NCBI RefSeq assembly: GCF_001310815.1
Contig: NZ_BAZK01000021.1
Coordinates: 1-64,000 of the forward strand
Source: Pseudovibrio denitrificans JCM 12308
Lineage (GTDB): Bacteria; Pseudomonadota; Alphaproteobacteria; Rhizobiales; Stappiaceae
DNA: 64,000 bases
Reading direction: 5' to 3'
A model generated the notes under the pieces. The model was not told where the DNA came from, searched no databases, and worked only from the letters and a program-made list of their open reading frames with translations. This document shows positions 47,845 through 57,456 of the stretch, piece after piece; within the stretch, counting starts at the first letter, position 1; every line of letters begins with the position of its first letter. The translations under genes and the position numbers were made by a program.

Positions 47845-48150
47845 TTAATGTGTCCACGGAGATAATCTGTCAAAACGGAAATTATCTGAATAAGATGCAC
47901 GGCGGTGCTTGCGCTTGGCCTCTTCATCAACGCGGTACTGAATGTTGTTGCGGCTGGCATACGCGACCGCTTCTTCCTTGGAGGAGAATTTCAGCTTCAC
48001 CTGCTGTTTCATGTCGCCGGAAGATGTGTAGCCCATGAGCGGGTCAATGGACTTTGGAGACTGCGGATCAAACTCCAGCACCCAGTTGTTGGTTTTGGCG
48101 GTTCCGGACTGCATGGCCGTTTTGGCTGGATTGTAGATTCTAGCTACCAT
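47845..48150 (-). CDS. NDUFS4-family complex I accessory subunit
   Basis: A 101-residue protein of the 'ETC complex I subunit conserved region' family: ARIYNPAKTAMQSGTAKT at the start, NWVLEF, DPLMGYTSSGDMKQQV, SKEEAVAYA and the closing SYSDNFRFDR-x-x-PWTH. In alphaproteobacteria and mitochondria it is an accessory subunit of NADH:ubiquinone oxidoreductase. It is away from any nuo operon here, as is common. GAGAGG lies before ATG 48150. Confidence 0.92.
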   Translation of the reverse strand: MVARIYNPAKTAMQSGTAKTNNWVLEFDPQSPKSIDPLMGYTSSGDMKQQVKLKFSSKEEAVAYASRNNIQYRVDEEAKRKHRRASYSDNFRFDRLSPWTH

Positions 48151-48737
48151 GTCACCTCTCTTGCTCGCATCGGAATCGGAAACACGTTTTCCAAGGCGAA
48201 ATACCAGTTTTCCTGTTTCTTCTCCAATTATGCCATTGGTGTCAATGCACTTGGTAAACCTATACCGATTTCTCTTAGTAAATAACTATAGATGCACTCA
48301 TTGCGGCAGCAAGTGCAATAATTGCGCTCATAGGTGCAATATTTGCGGTTTTGACTTCAGTATTATTGGACTTGACGCTGAGCCATTTTGAGTGAAGGTA
48401 GTGCGAAGTTTTCGTGAAATATCTGTGACTAGTTACTTCTCCAAAGTTTATAGGTATTTTTAACTTGAAATATACCGGCGCAAAAACTAGTTTGCACGCG
48501 AACTGAGCGTTCACCGGAAATAAAAGCGCTTGCAGGTAGCTTTAATACACAAAGTTCCTCGAGAAATGTTTCCGGCGCAGGCTCATTTGAAGGCAAAGGT
48601 GCCACACTAAATGACATGCACTCACCTGTCCTTATCGGATGATGAGGGGTTGGGTGCCAAATTGCAGTGGGTATGATGCTTGCTGCGCGGTGCATGAGAA
48701 ACTACGCGAAGAAGACGCGGCGAAAAAAGTATACAGC
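48151..48737. other. Intergenic region ahead of the phosphate transporter
   Basis: About 590 bases with only unsupported short frames. It should hold the promoters for NDUFS4 (left) and the phosphate transporter (right). No terminator or clear PHO-box seen. Confidence 0.4.
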
Positions 48738-50228
48738 ATGTCTAACCTTAGAAAAAAGCCGACTCTAGACAAAGACTTAGAAAAGTTTTCCAGGCTAGAG
48801 CTGGCCGGCAACGCAATGGCACGGCCATTGGTTGCTCCTGCGGTCGCATTTGTTTTTCTAATGTTCGCTATGGCGATGGCTGGTTTTTATGTCTCTGACC
48901 AACCAAACGCTATTATTATTGTTGCTGCAGCTGGTATTGGCGCCTATCTGGCGATCAACATCGGCGCAAATGATGTGGCAAACAATGTGGGCCCTTCCGT
49001 GGGCTCCAAAGCTCTCACAATCGGCGGCGCCCTGCTGCTGGCTGCCATCTTTGAGAGTGCTGGCGCTTTGATTGCCGGTGGTGACGTTGTTAAAACGGTT
49101 TCCAAGGGCATTATCGACGCAAGTCAGGTTGGTGACTATACCGACTTCGTAAAGCTGATGCTGGCGGCGCTGATTTCCGCTGCAATCTGGCTGAACCTTG
49201 CGACCTGGATCGGCGCACCTGTTTCCACCACTCACTCCATTGTTGGGGGCGTGATGGGTGGCGGCATTGCTGCTGCTGGTTTCAGCTCTGTAAGCTGGGG
49301 CACTATGGCCGGTATCGCGGCCAGCTGGGTTATCTCTCCGGTTCTGGGCGGCATCATTGCTGCACTGTTCCTGGCCTTCATCAAAAGCTTCATCATCTAT
49401 CAGCACGATAAAATCGCTGCTGCGCGCCGCTGGGTGCCACTGCTGATCGCGATTATGGCGGGTGCATTTGCGACCTACCTGGCGATGAAGGGCCTGAAGA
49501 AGATCGTCAAGATCGACATCGAGATTGCTCTTCTGATTGGTGCTGCAGCGTTTGTTATCGCGCTGCTGGTTTGTCGCCCACTGATCCGCAAGCAGTCTGA
49601 AGGCATGGAGAACCGCAACCAGTCTCTGCGTACGCTGTTCCGCTGGCCTCTGATTTTCTCTGCTGCGCTTCTCTCATTTGCGCATGGTGCAAATGACGTT
49701 GCAAACGCGATTGGTCCGCTCTCTGCAATCGTGCACACCATTCAGGAAGGTGGCATTGCGAAAGCTGTTGCGATCCCTCTGTGGGTGATGCTGATCGGTG
49801 CGTTTGGTATTTCCTTCGGACTGATGCTGTTTGGTCCTAAGCTGATCCGTATGGTTGGCGAGAAGATCACCAAGCTGAACCCAATGCGCGCTTACTGTGT
49901 GTCCCTGTCCGCTGCGATCACCGTGATCTTTGCAAGCTGGCTCGGCCTGCCTGTGAGCTCCACGCACATTGCTGTGGGTGCGATCTTCGGTGTTGGCTTC
50001 TTCCGTGAGTGGTACACCATGAAGTCCAAGCGCCGCATTGCTTTCGTGAAGCAGAGCACCGGCATGGAGACCTTCAAGCAGAATCGCGTCAAGGAAGACG
50101 AGAAGCGCCGTATGCTGGTTCGCCGCTCGCACTTCATGACCATCATTGCTGCATGGGTTATCACCGTGCCGCTGGCAGCGATCCTGTCTGCTTGCATGTT
50201 CTTCGTTGTGGACCTCTTCATCTTCTAA
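48738..50228 (+). CDS. PiT-family inorganic phosphate transporter
   Basis: A 496-residue polytopic transporter. The twin PiT signatures are present: IGANDVANNVGPSVGSKAL in the first half and HGANDVANAIGPLSAI in the second, each with the GANDxxN core; APVSTTHSIVGG and LPVSSTHIAVGA follow them. It couples phosphate (often as metal phosphate) to H+ or Na+. I take ATG 48738 as the start (MSNLRKKPTLDKDLEKFS); the frame is open to 48639 but the extra residues do not look coding. It ends at a strong terminator. Confidence 0.9.
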   Translation: MSNLRKKPTLDKDLEKFSRLELAGNAMARPLVAPAVAFVFLMFAMAMAGFYVSDQPNAIIIVAAAGIGAYLAINIGANDVANNVGPSVGSKALTIGGALLLAAIFESAGALIAGGDVVKTVSKGIIDASQVGDYTDFVKLMLAALISAAIWLNLATWIGAPVSTTHSIVGGVMGGGIAAAGFSSVSWGTMAGIAASWVISPVLGGIIAALFLAFIKSFIIYQHDKIAAARRWVPLLIAIMAGAFATYLAMKGLKKIVKIDIEIALLIGAAAFVIALLVCRPLIRKQSEGMENRNQSLRTLFRWPLIFSAALLSFAHGANDVANAIGPLSAIVHTIQEGGIAKAVAIPLWVMLIGAFGISFGLMLFGPKLIRMVGEKITKLNPMRAYCVSLSAAITVIFASWLGLPVSSTHIAVGAIFGVGFFREWYTMKSKRRIAFVKQSTGMETFKQNRVKEDEKRRMLVRRSHFMTIIAAWVITVPLAAILSACMFFVVDLFIF

Positions 50229-50253
50229 GAAGAGCCGAACAACACAAGATTTC

Positions 50254-50287
50254 AAAAGCCCGGAGGTTTACGCCTCTGGGCTTTTTT
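50254..50287 (+). terminator. Rho-independent terminator of the phosphate transporter
   Basis: AAAAGCCCGGAGG pairs with GCCTCTGGGCTTTT with one mismatch and a short loop, then a T run at 50282-50287. Confidence 0.88.
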
Positions 50288-50580
50288 ATTGCGCCAGCGT
50301 GCTTCCCTCATTGCTAAGCTGAATGCTCTTTATGAGGCGCATAGAACCGCCTGTAATGCCCACCTGAAGCCCTTCGCACAACCATTGCTAAATGGGCCTG
50401 CGAACGCCACTGGAGAGGCCTGCGAATAGACTGCTGCTCCAGCATAAAGGTCTTGATTGTACGAGAAAGTTTCGGTGCACCTGATGAGCTCGCAGCCTCT
50501 GAAAGGTTGGTGCAGACACAAAAAAACACGGAGATGATCCGTGCTGTTTCAGTCTTAAATTTTAAGAGAGAAAAAGAAGA

Positions 50581-50657
<77 letters not shown>

Positions 50658-50868
50658 TTACTCATCAACGTGACGCCCCGCGGCGTCTTGTTGAGGCAGG
50701 TATATAGGCAGAGTTTTAAAGCTTGGCAATAGCGTTTTGTAGTTTTTCCCAAATCATGCGTGAAAAATGAGAAATCAGCTTCCAGCTGTTGAAAAGGCTG
50801 AAATTTCAGGGGCTTAAACAATATGCGTGAAGACTGTGAAAATTTTAGCTTTTCTGCGGGGTTCAGGC

Positions 50869-50900
50869 AAAAAAAGAGGGTGAGCCAAAAGACTCACCCC
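50869..50900 (-). terminator. Rho-independent terminator of the ExoR-like gene
   Basis: On the minus strand GGGTGAG (50899-50893) pairs with CTCACCC (50884-50878) and is followed by TCTTTTTTT. It lies 150 bases past the ExoR-like stop. The rest of 50658-51047 shows no gene. Confidence 0.8.
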
Positions 50901-51047
50901 AAGTACATTCCAGAGACCCGCATCGGGGTCTACAATCGCCAAACAGAGGTCAATAACAAAACTTGAATATTGAACTCATGATTTAAATCGCAGAAATAAC
51001 CTGAGTGGTCAAGTCATATTTAGAAGAAAATGCAGGAAGGGCGTGGA

Positions 51048-51944
51048 TTAGTTGCTGGAGGCAACCACGTGACCGCGTTTTGCGAGCCATTCATCAGCCC
51101 ATTCAGCGGATTTGCGGCGTTCTTTTTCGGAGGCCAGAGAGAAGGCTTTCTCGTGCAGCGTGACGATCCAGGTGTCATTTGCACCGCCGACAATCTGCCT
51201 GCGCGCCAAAGTCATCCATTTCAGACCGGTTATGCGTGCTGTGGTGAGTTCTTCTGTAAAGTAAAGAAGTTCACCGAATTTAGCCTGTGCGCCCACATGA
51301 CCTTTTACTGCTGCCAGCTTAAGCCAACGCGCCGCGAGACGGCGGTCATGATCCGGAAGCTTGTCGTCCAGATACATAAGGCCGAGATTGTACTGGGCAT
51401 CTGCATCACCGAAATAAGACGCGGCGTAGGTGAAGACCTCACGTGCCTTATAGGTGTTCTGCTTGACTGGAGTATCGCCAATGCCTGTCAGGAAGTAACG
51501 GCCTAGTTCAACGAGTGCACTTGCCACGAAAGGAGCGGAGCGCGCGTTGGGACCATCGGAAGAATATTCTCGGACGACCTGAGAAAAGTACTGGAACGCC
51601 TGAAGATCATCTTCTGGCACACCATCTCCCTGCGCGTACATTCTGCCGAGCTTCCAGGCGGCCATGGCCTGCCCGTTTTCAGCAGCATAACGAAGCGGAG
51701 AAAGTGCCTTGTCTTTTTCACCGGAGTAATAAGCGCGGGCCCCTTCTTTCAGAGCCTGCTGAGGTGTGACGTTTGCCATCTGGTTGACGGCGGCCATAGC
51801 ATCGGCACTCTTATTTGAATCGAGTGCGTAAACATTTGCAACTGCAGCGAACGTGAGAACCGAGACACAGCTCAAGCTTGTTATAAGACGCGTAAACGCA
51901 GCGCGGTGCGTCACCATTCCATCTTTAAACAATGCTTTTTTCAA
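51048..51944 (-). CDS. Sel1-repeat periplasmic protein, ExoR-like
   Basis: A 298-residue exported protein with a signal peptide (VTHRAAFTRLITSLSCVSVLTFAAVANVYA). It is built of Sel1-type TPR units: MAAWKLGRMYAQGDGVPEDD, DADAQYNLGLMYLDDKLPD and AARWLKLAAVKGHVGAQAKFG. Length, export and repeat order resemble ExoR of rhizobia, which holds back the ExoS/ChvI two-component system and so controls exopolysaccharide and motility. The start is either TTG 51944 (GAGG upstream) or ATG 51917. ExoS/ChvI genes are not in this window, so the role rests on similarity. Confidence 0.75.
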   Translation of the reverse strand: MKKALFKDGMVTHRAAFTRLITSLSCVSVLTFAAVANVYALDSNKSADAMAAVNQMANVTPQQALKEGARAYYSGEKDKALSPLRYAAENGQAMAAWKLGRMYAQGDGVPEDDLQAFQYFSQVVREYSSDGPNARSAPFVASALVELGRYFLTGIGDTPVKQNTYKAREVFTYAASYFGDADAQYNLGLMYLDDKLPDHDRRLAARWLKLAAVKGHVGAQAKFGELLYFTEELTTARITGLKWMTLARRQIVGGANDTWIVTLHEKAFSLASEKERRKSAEWADEWLAKRGHVVASSN

Positions 51945-52537
51945 AGTGCCTCACTTGACCGCTGTCGAATGATCAACGGTTCTGACTTCTCATGTTTTCA
52001 TGCCGTCGTTGTAGGTTCAGGCTATGAAAGGAAAAAATGTCAATTTTGTTTCCAAAGGCGACATATCTTCAAATTGTCACAAATGATCTTACAAATGCCT
52101 AGCTTTCAATCTGATTGACAAAAAACCTACACAGTTCGACCACCTCTCAAACATGGACAAGGCAAACTATCCAATTTGCCTTTACCGAACCAGTGTCAGT
52201 TTCGACCATTCCGGTCAGCGTAATTTCATGTTGCAAGCTCGCAACAATCTACAGCACATGACGCTACTGCATTGTGTATGTGCGGTGTAAAGTTTTGACC
52301 ACAGGCCATAGGGTAATCAGAAATGCCATTTGTATTTTCGCCGCGAATGGCGCATATGGCTGTCAGATGCCCGCTAAAGGTGGGGCTCGGCACATTCAGG
52401 TAAGCGAAAAAGCGTATATCTGGCGCTTACCCACAAGGAACAAGAGTAGAACTCCGGCAGATCTTTGCCCTTTTCTCTCAGTCCTGCAAAACTGCCGTTT
52501 GATTCGAGACTACTAAGCGCAAGACCAAAGAGGTACG
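51945..52537. other. Divergent intergenic region, ExoR-like and parE promoters
   Basis: About 590 bases without a supported gene. It must hold the promoters of both divergent genes. No clear operator was found. Confidence 0.4.
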
Positions 52538-54634
52538 ATGAGCACGCCTGATGATCTGTTTGCAGATGTTACCAAAAGCATGGATGAGCTGACATCCTCT
52601 TCTGGCAGCACTGAGAAGAAACAAGCACCAGCAGCAAGCGCACCGTCCTCCCCTGCCAAATCATCCAGCGCAGGCCGGACTCCCCCTCCTACGGCTGCGG
52701 GTGATGCGGAATATACTGCTGCCGACATTGAGGTGCTTGAAGGGCTGGAGCCTGTTCGTCGCCGTCCGGGTATGTATATTGGTGGTACGGATGAAAAAGC
52801 GCTGCACCATCTGTTTGCTGAAGTGATTGACAACTCCATGGATGAGGCTGTTGCAGGCCACGCCAGCTGGATTGATGTCTCCTTAAGTGAAGATGGCTAT
52901 CTGACCATTACAGATAACGGTCGCGGTATCCCGATTGATCCGCACCCCAAATATAAAGACAAGTCTGCGCTGGAAGTCATTATGACGACCCTGCACGCTG
53001 GTGGTAAGTTTGACAGTAAAGTCTACGAGACCTCCGGTGGTTTGCACGGCGTGGGTATTTCCGTTGTGAACGCGCTCTCTGAAGAGCTGGTGGTTGAGGT
53101 TGCCCGTAACCGGAAACTTTATCGCCAGACGTTCCGTCGTGGCCTTGCTGATGGCGGCTTGGAGCTGGTTGGTGATGTTCACAACCGCCGTGGCACCATG
53201 GTGCGCTTCAAGCCGGATGCGGAAATCTTTGGCAAAACACTGAAGTTCAAGCCTGCCCGCCTGATGAAGATGGCCCGTTCCAAAGCCTATCTGTTTGGCG
53301 GTGTTGAGATTCGCTGGCGCTGCGCCAAATCTCTGGCTGATGAAGCCAATGGTGTTCCTGAAAGTGCAACCTTCCATTTCCCGGGTGGTCTGAAGGATTA
53401 TCTGGAAGAAGCGTTGGGCAAAGAGCGCCGCGTGACGGATGAGGTTTTTGCTGGCCGTACACAGGCCACCGGTAAACATGGTGCAGTTGAATGGGCTGTT
53501 GCCTGGTTTGCAGGCGATGGGTTCGTCAACTCTTACTGTAACACCGTTCCAACTCCGGAAGGTGGTACACACGAGACCGGTCTTCGTTATGCCCTACTCC
53601 GCGGCCTGAAAGCTTATGGTGAGCTGATCGGCAATAAGAAAGCTTCCATTATTACTGGTGATGACGTTCTGACGTCTGCGGCTGGTATGCTTTCTGTGTT
53701 TGTACGTGAGCCTGAGTTTGTTGGTCAGACCAAGGACAAACTGGCGACGAATGAAGCGACGCGTATTGCAGAAAATGCCGTTCGTGATGCCTTTGATCAC
53801 TGGCTGACGGCTTCCCCGAACCAGGCCAACAAGCTTCTGGAATGGGTGATTGATCGCGCAGAAGAGCGCCTGAAGCGTCGTCAGGAAAAAGACGTTGCCC
53901 GCAAGACTGCGGTTCGCCGTCTGCGTTTGCCGGGTAAGCTGGCAGATTGTTCCACCAGTAAGTCTGATGGCACTGAACTGTTCATCGTGGAGGGTGACTC
54001 AGCGGGCGGCTCTGCAAAGCAGGCCCGTAATCGCTCAACACAAGCTGTTCTGCCGCTGCGTGGTAAGATCCTGAACGTTGCCAACGCTGGTCGTGACAAG
54101 CTTGTGGCCAACCAGCTGCTCTCTGACCTTATTCAGGCGCTGGGTTGTGGCACACGCTCCAACTACGACGACAAAGATCTGCGTTATGAGCGCATCGTGA
54201 TCATGACCGATGCGGACGTTGATGGTGCGCACATTGCGGCGCTGCTGATCACCTTCTTCTATAAAGAGATGCCTGATCTGATCAACAATGGGCACCTTTA
54301 TCTGGCTGTTCCTCCGCTTTACCGCATCAGTCAGGGTGGCAAAACGCTGTATGCCCGTGATGATGAGCACCGTGAGCAGCTGCTGAAGACCTCCTTCAAG
54401 AAGAACGGCAAGATTGAAATTGGTCGCTTTAAAGGTCTGGGTGAGATGCTGCCTGCGCAATTGAAAGAAACCACCATGGACCCGAAACGCCGCACCCTTT
54501 TGAAGGTGGTTGTTGGTGAAGATGAAGTGATTGAGACCCGCAGCGCTGTAGAGCAGCTTATGGGCAACAAACCTGAGGCTCGTTTCAACTTCATTCAGGA
54601 GCGCGCGGAGTTCGCGACTGATCTGGATATTTAA
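52538..54634 (+). CDS. parE: DNA topoisomerase IV subunit B
   Basis: The ATPase subunit of topoisomerase IV, which unlinks daughter chromosomes; 698 residues. After a ~60-residue Ser/Ala/Pro-rich N-terminal extension the GHKL ATPase shows EVIDNSMDEAV, DNGRGIPID and GGLHGVGISVVNALS. The TOPRIM domain has IVEGDSAGGSAKQ and DADVDGAHI; the end has RFKGLGEM. This is the ParE length and pattern rather than GyrB, which is longer in most alphaproteobacteria. AGAGG stands before ATG 52538. Confidence 0.93.
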   Translation: MSTPDDLFADVTKSMDELTSSSGSTEKKQAPAASAPSSPAKSSSAGRTPPPTAAGDAEYTAADIEVLEGLEPVRRRPGMYIGGTDEKALHHLFAEVIDNSMDEAVAGHASWIDVSLSEDGYLTITDNGRGIPIDPHPKYKDKSALEVIMTTLHAGGKFDSKVYETSGGLHGVGISVVNALSEELVVEVARNRKLYRQTFRRGLADGGLELVGDVHNRRGTMVRFKPDAEIFGKTLKFKPARLMKMARSKAYLFGGVEIRWRCAKSLADEANGVPESATFHFPGGLKDYLEEALGKERRVTDEVFAGRTQATGKHGAVEWAVAWFAGDGFVNSYCNTVPTPEGGTHETGLRYALLRGLKAYGELIGNKKASIITGDDVLTSAAGMLSVFVREPEFVGQTKDKLATNEATRIAENAVRDAFDHWLTASPNQANKLLEWVIDRAEERLKRRQEKDVARKTAVRRLRLPGKLADCSTSKSDGTELFIVEGDSAGGSAKQARNRSTQAVLPLRGKILNVANAGRDKLVANQLLSDLIQALGCGTRSNYDDKDLRYERIVIMTDADVDGAHIAALLITFFYKEMPDLINNGHLYLAVPPLYRISQGGKTLYARDDEHREQLLKTSFKKNGKIEIGRFKGLGEMLPAQLKETTMDPKRRTLLKVVVGEDEVIETRSAVEQLMGNKPEARFNFIQERAEFATDLDI

Positions 54635-54654
54635 AAGAGCCTTAATTCTGAATA

Positions 54655-54724
54655 GTTGCTGAGTTTTACGTAGGTTAGAACTCAGCAACCTTGGCATAAC
54701 TTGAAGGAATATATCGGTTATGCC
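54655..54724. promoter_or_regulatory. Two perfect inverted repeats between parE and the DEAD-box gene
   Basis: GTTGCTGAGTT (54655-54665) pairs with AACTCAGCAAC (54679-54689), and GGCATAAC (54693-54700) with GTTATGCC (54717-54724). The first may end parE transcription, though no T run follows. The second may fold in the 5' leader of the helicase mRNA, about 120 bases before its start, as seen for some cold-inducible helicase genes. Confidence 0.5.
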
Positions 54725-54841
54725 GCAGAATTTATTGACAACGCTGCTTAGAAATGTAGTGTTCCGCCAAACTGGTTGGAGAAACCTGTAAATCATACGG
54801 ATTCCAGCTTCTCTCCTTAATTATCGTAAAGAACATGCCAT

Positions 54842-56272
54842 ATGTCGTTTTCCACTCTCGGACTTAGTGAGAAAGTTCTCGCCGCTGTTGAAGCCTCTGG
54901 TTACACAGAGCCGACTGCCATTCAGGCAGGCGCCATCCCTTACGTTTTAGAACGCAGAGATGTCCTCGGCATTGCTCAAACCGGAACCGGGAAAACGGCA
55001 AGCTTTACTTTGCCGATGATTACTCTTCTGGAAAAAGGCCGTGCGCGCGCCCGGATGCCAAGAACTCTTATTCTTGAGCCAACCCGTGAGCTTGCTGCGC
55101 AGGTGGAAGACAATTTCAACCGTTATGGTGTCAATCACAAGCTGAACGTGGCTCTGCTGATTGGCGGCGTTTCCTTCGCTGAGCAGGATCGCAAGCTGGA
55201 GCGTGGCGCTGATGTTCTGATCGCGACACCTGGCCGCCTGTTGGATCACTTCGAGCGCGGCAAACTGCTTTTGCAGGGCGTTGATATCCTCGTGATTGAT
55301 GAAGCCGACCGCATGCTGGACATGGGCTTCATTCCGGACATTGAACGCATCTGTAAGCTCATCCCATTCACGCGTCAGACCCTGTTCTTCTCCGCAACAA
55401 TGCCGAGCGAAATTCAACGTCTGACCGATACATTCCTGCAGAACCCTGCCAAGGTTGAAGTGGCTAAAGCTTCCACTACAGCTGAAACGGTGACACAGCG
55501 TATTGCTGCAGCTGAGCCGGAAGATTATGAGAAGCGCGCGAAACTGCGCGAGCTGATCGAAGGCGCTGAAGATCTACAGAATGCGATTGTGTTCTGTAAC
55601 CGCAAGCGCGATGTGGCCACCCTCTTCCGCTCGCTTGTTCGTCATGAATTTTCCGTTGGCGCCTTGCACGGCGATATGGACCAGCGCTCCCGCATGACCA
55701 TGCTGGACAACTTCAAAAAAGGTAACATCAAGATCCTTGTTGCCAGTGATGTTGCTGCACGCGGTCTGGATATTCCGAGCGTAAGTCACGTATTCAACTT
55801 CGATCTGCCGATTCAGGCCGAAGATTACGTCCACCGGATTGGCCGGACAGGACGCGCAGGCCGTGACGGCACCGCGATCTCCATTGTGACGGGTAAGGAC
55901 GAGAAAGCATTGCAAGCGATCAACGAGACCATTGGCAAGGAACTGGAATGGGTTGGCGAACCTGTCGACTTCTCAGCGCCTGTCGAAGAAAAGAAATCTC
56001 GCCGCCGCTCTACCCGTGGCCAGAAAGATAAAAATCGCTCACGTAAGTCCAAAGCAGAAGCACAGGAGGCTCCAGTTCAGGAAGCTGATTCTGTTCCAGC
56101 TGGCTTGGAAGAGCAACCTATGGTTCCAATGCACACCGAACGCCGTGCTCCAGCACGCGCACGAGGTGGTCGCCGCGCTAACCAACCTAAGGATGAAGCG
56201 ATTTTCCGTAATGCAAGCCACATTCCGGCGTTCCTGCTGCGGGAAACTCGTTCCAAAGTTCAAAGCCGATAG
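54842..56272 (+). CDS. DEAD-box RNA helicase (RhlE-like)
   Basis: A 476-residue ATP-dependent RNA helicase. Motifs run in order: Q motif EPTAIQAGAIPY, motif I AQTGTGKT, Ia PTRELAAQ, II VIDEADRMLD, III FSATM, V VASDVAARGLDIPSV and VI HRIGRTGRAGRDG. The C-terminal ~90 residues are basic and Arg/Lys-rich (KKSRRRSTRGQKDKNRSRK), a disordered RNA-binding tail. It follows parE after a structured 5' leader. RhlE-type enzymes help ribosome assembly and mRNA decay in the cold. Confidence 0.92.
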   Translation: MSFSTLGLSEKVLAAVEASGYTEPTAIQAGAIPYVLERRDVLGIAQTGTGKTASFTLPMITLLEKGRARARMPRTLILEPTRELAAQVEDNFNRYGVNHKLNVALLIGGVSFAEQDRKLERGADVLIATPGRLLDHFERGKLLLQGVDILVIDEADRMLDMGFIPDIERICKLIPFTRQTLFFSATMPSEIQRLTDTFLQNPAKVEVAKASTTAETVTQRIAAAEPEDYEKRAKLRELIEGAEDLQNAIVFCNRKRDVATLFRSLVRHEFSVGALHGDMDQRSRMTMLDNFKKGNIKILVASDVAARGLDIPSVSHVFNFDLPIQAEDYVHRIGRTGRAGRDGTAISIVTGKDEKALQAINETIGKELEWVGEPVDFSAPVEEKKSRRRSTRGQKDKNRSRKSKAEAQEAPVQEADSVPAGLEEQPMVPMHTERRAPARARGGRRANQPKDEAIFRNASHIPAFLLRETRSKVQSR

Positions 56273-56315
56273 CCCATTTTCCTGAGGTTAACCACTGGTT
56301 AGGTATATCCCATTA

Positions 56316-56342
56316 AATAAGCTAATGTTAAATTAGCTTATT
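56316..56342. promoter_or_regulatory. Perfect inverted repeat before the GGDEF gene
   Basis: AATAAGCTAAT (56316-56326) and ATTAGCTTATT (56332-56342) form an 11-base perfect inverted repeat with a five-base loop, 40 bases before the GGDEF start and 44 after the helicase stop. It could be a weak terminator, an operator, or an mRNA hairpin. Confidence 0.45.
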
Positions 56343-56382
56343 AACTATGGGGTAGCCCTATCCGTGACGCGGTGATGCAATC

Positions 56383-57441
56383 ATGAGTCAAGAAGACGAG
56401 TTCAAGCGTACTATTGTTTATGCAGACAGTGCGCTCGATTACATCAAAACGAATAAGCTTCCAGCGTTTCCACGCAACTATGAGCTGTGGTATTCTTACG
56501 CATCCGGATTTAACCGGGCTCTCAACCGGACCATCAATAAGATTCTTGCCCGTGATGGCAAAATCTCTCCTGAAGAAACTCAGAAGATCTACAACCGTTT
56601 TTTGTCGCCAAACCGTTTGGGTGAGCGCATTGACGAAGTTGGCGACAAGATCTCCGAGGAAGTCCGGGAACTGATTTCCGCTCTTGATAAAGGCACGCTG
56701 AAGACCACCGAATACGGTGAAGAGCTTGCCCGCACTTTGAGCGCTCTGGAGAACGTGAGTGATCGTTCTCAACTTTCCAAACTTGTGATCCATCTTGCCA
56801 AGCTGACCACTGAAACTGCTGAAAGCAATCAGGAGCTTCGCGAACAGCTGGTTGATTCCCGTCGCCAGATTGGCGTTCTGCAGGAAGGTTTGGAAGCGAT
56901 CCGTTATGAGTCGCTCACCGATGAGTTGACCACGCTGAACAACCGCAAGCACTTCGATCAGAGTTTGGTGCGCGCGGTGAAGGAAGCAGAAGAGAGCCAT
57001 GCGCCCCTCTCCTTGCTGATTTCAGATATCGACCACTTCAAGCAGTTCAACGACAACTACGGCCACCAGACCGGTGACCAGGTTCTTCGTCTTGTTGCAC
57101 TGGCTGTAAAGCAGAACGTGAAAAACAATGACATCGCATGTCGTTACGGCGGTGAAGAGTTTGGTATCATTCTGCCACGCACCACTATTGAAGATGCGAA
57201 AGTGATTGCGGAGAAGATCCGCAAGAACGTTGTTGCAAAGGAACTGGTGAAGCGCTCTACGGGTGAGAACCTTGGCCGTATCACGATTTCTATCGGCATC
57301 TCCACTTTCCGTCCGGGTGACAGTGCGGAGAGCATGGTTTCTCGTGCTGACCTTGCGCTTTATGCGGCAAAGAAAGCTGGCCGTAACCTTGTGAAAGCTG
57401 AGGAAGAGAAGAAAATCCCCAGCGTGACACAGGTTGCTTGA
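56383..57441 (+). CDS. Diguanylate cyclase (GGDEF domain)
   Basis: A 352-residue cytoplasmic protein. The first ~170 residues are helical, with a coiled-coil-like stretch (LTTETAESNQELREQLVDSR), and no membrane segment. The GGDEF domain follows: DELTTLNNRKHFDQSL, LISDIDHFKQFNDNYGHQ and the catalytic CRYGGEEFGIIL (GGEEF), then ISIGISTF and a closing ADLALYAAKKAGRN. An active c-di-GMP synthase is expected; RxxD inhibition site is not obvious before the GGEEF. The gene ends in the terminator at 57478. Confidence 0.92.
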   Translation: MSQEDEFKRTIVYADSALDYIKTNKLPAFPRNYELWYSYASGFNRALNRTINKILARDGKISPEETQKIYNRFLSPNRLGERIDEVGDKISEEVRELISALDKGTLKTTEYGEELARTLSALENVSDRSQLSKLVIHLAKLTTETAESNQELREQLVDSRRQIGVLQEGLEAIRYESLTDELTTLNNRKHFDQSLVRAVKEAEESHAPLSLLISDIDHFKQFNDNYGHQTGDQVLRLVALAVKQNVKNNDIACRYGGEEFGIILPRTTIEDAKVIAEKIRKNVVAKELVKRSTGENLGRITISIGISTFRPGDSAESMVSRADLALYAAKKAGRNLVKAEEEKKIPSVTQVA

Positions 57442-57456
57442 TCTAAGCGACTAACT

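Noticed and set aside
48300-48370. Short GCAAT/GCAATA-type repeats before the phosphate transporter
   Set aside because: Irregular spacing and imperfect copies; no case for an operator or riboswitch.
52883-53572. A 229-codon minus-strand frame inside parE
   Set aside because: Shadow of the parE ATPase and transducer domains, with no signals of its own.
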